Of a stretch of DNA of 64,000 nt, positions 63,933-64,000 are shown piece by piece. This stretch comes from Durusdinium trenchii (taxonomy: Eukaryota > Sar > Dinophyceae > Suessiales > Symbiodiniaceae): positions 1 through 64,000 of the forward strand of contig CAXAMN010025628.1 in NCBI GenBank assembly GCA_963970005.1. The letters are read 5' to 3'. Positions within the stretch are counted from its first letter, which is position 1. Every line of letters begins with the position of its first letter. Under the pieces are notes generated by a model. The model saw only the letters and a program-made list of their open reading frames with translations, made no database searches and had not been told where the DNA came from. The translations under genes were made by a program, and so were the position numbers.

Positions 63933-64000
63933 GACACGGACGCCTTGCGTCAGGAGGCTGCGGCGACACTGCTGAAGGCTGCGAAGGATGGCACCTTGGA
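63933..64000 (+). CDS. Helical-repeat gene, repeat 4 (runs off the window)
   Basis: TGCGGGCACAG|G acceptor; encodes DTDALRQEAAATLLKAAKDG then TL, identical in layout to repeat 3. It continues past base 64000. Confidence 0.65.

Noticed and set aside
1..64000. CRISPR arrays, operons, bacterial promoters or terminators
   Set aside because: No spaced identical repeats and no prokaryotic gene organisation; all evidence is for a eukaryotic nuclear genome.

Overview
The window looks like nuclear DNA of a dinoflagellate, most likely a Symbiodiniaceae-type alga. Short coding blocks with C/G-rich third codon positions sit in long non-coding DNA. Exons begin after AG, almost always with G as the first exon base. 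Many introns can only be joined in frame with GC or GA donors as well as GT. A decayed match to the dinoflagellate spliced leader lies upstream of one gene. Essentially all coding signal from 7.5 kb rightwards is on the + strand, as expected for unidirectional dinoflagellate gene arrays. There are no operons, ribosome binding sites, CRISPR arrays or recognisable tRNA/rRNA genes.

Layout. 0.65-4.85 kb (- strand): wreck of two reverse-transcriptase elements. One is LINE-like (YMDD catalytic motif, C-terminal zinc-knuckle-like motif). The other has a GIY-YIG-type endonuclease-like segment ahead of reverse-transcriptase blocks, the permuted order known from some Penelope-like elements. 4.85-27.6 kb: mostly non-coding, with a minisatellite, microsatellites, a fold-back and scattered + strand exons of unrecognised genes. 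27.9-29.3 kb: a complete two-exon phosphotransferase-fold kinase resembling hydroxylysine kinase, with a GC-AG intron bounded by a 10-bp inverted repeat. 30-46.3 kb: more + strand exons of unknown genes, including two multi-exon pieces ending in stop codons (41.8-42.5 and 45.6-46.3 kb).

47.4-59.6 kb: the most informative locus, a multi-exon gene with an N-terminal ubiquitin-like domain followed by about nine RCC1-like (HERC-type) repeats. Many repeat units are split between exons. Joining exons so that the repeat is restored and the frame stays open gives about 19 exons, and nearly all introns then have GC or GA donors. A separate same-strand gene (about 49.0-50.7 kb) lies inside its 3.1-kb intron. 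60.8-64 kb: further exons, ending at the right edge in a gene of alpha-helical repeats (core TLLKAAEDGSLEAVL) whose splicing can be read by the same repeat-consensus method.

Exon boundaries come from frame, AG|G acceptors, GT/GC/GA donors and repeat periodicity read by eye. They are models, not transcript-verified. Function is assigned only for the kinase, the RCC1-like gene and the retroelements; other exons are reported as coding-like with unknown function.
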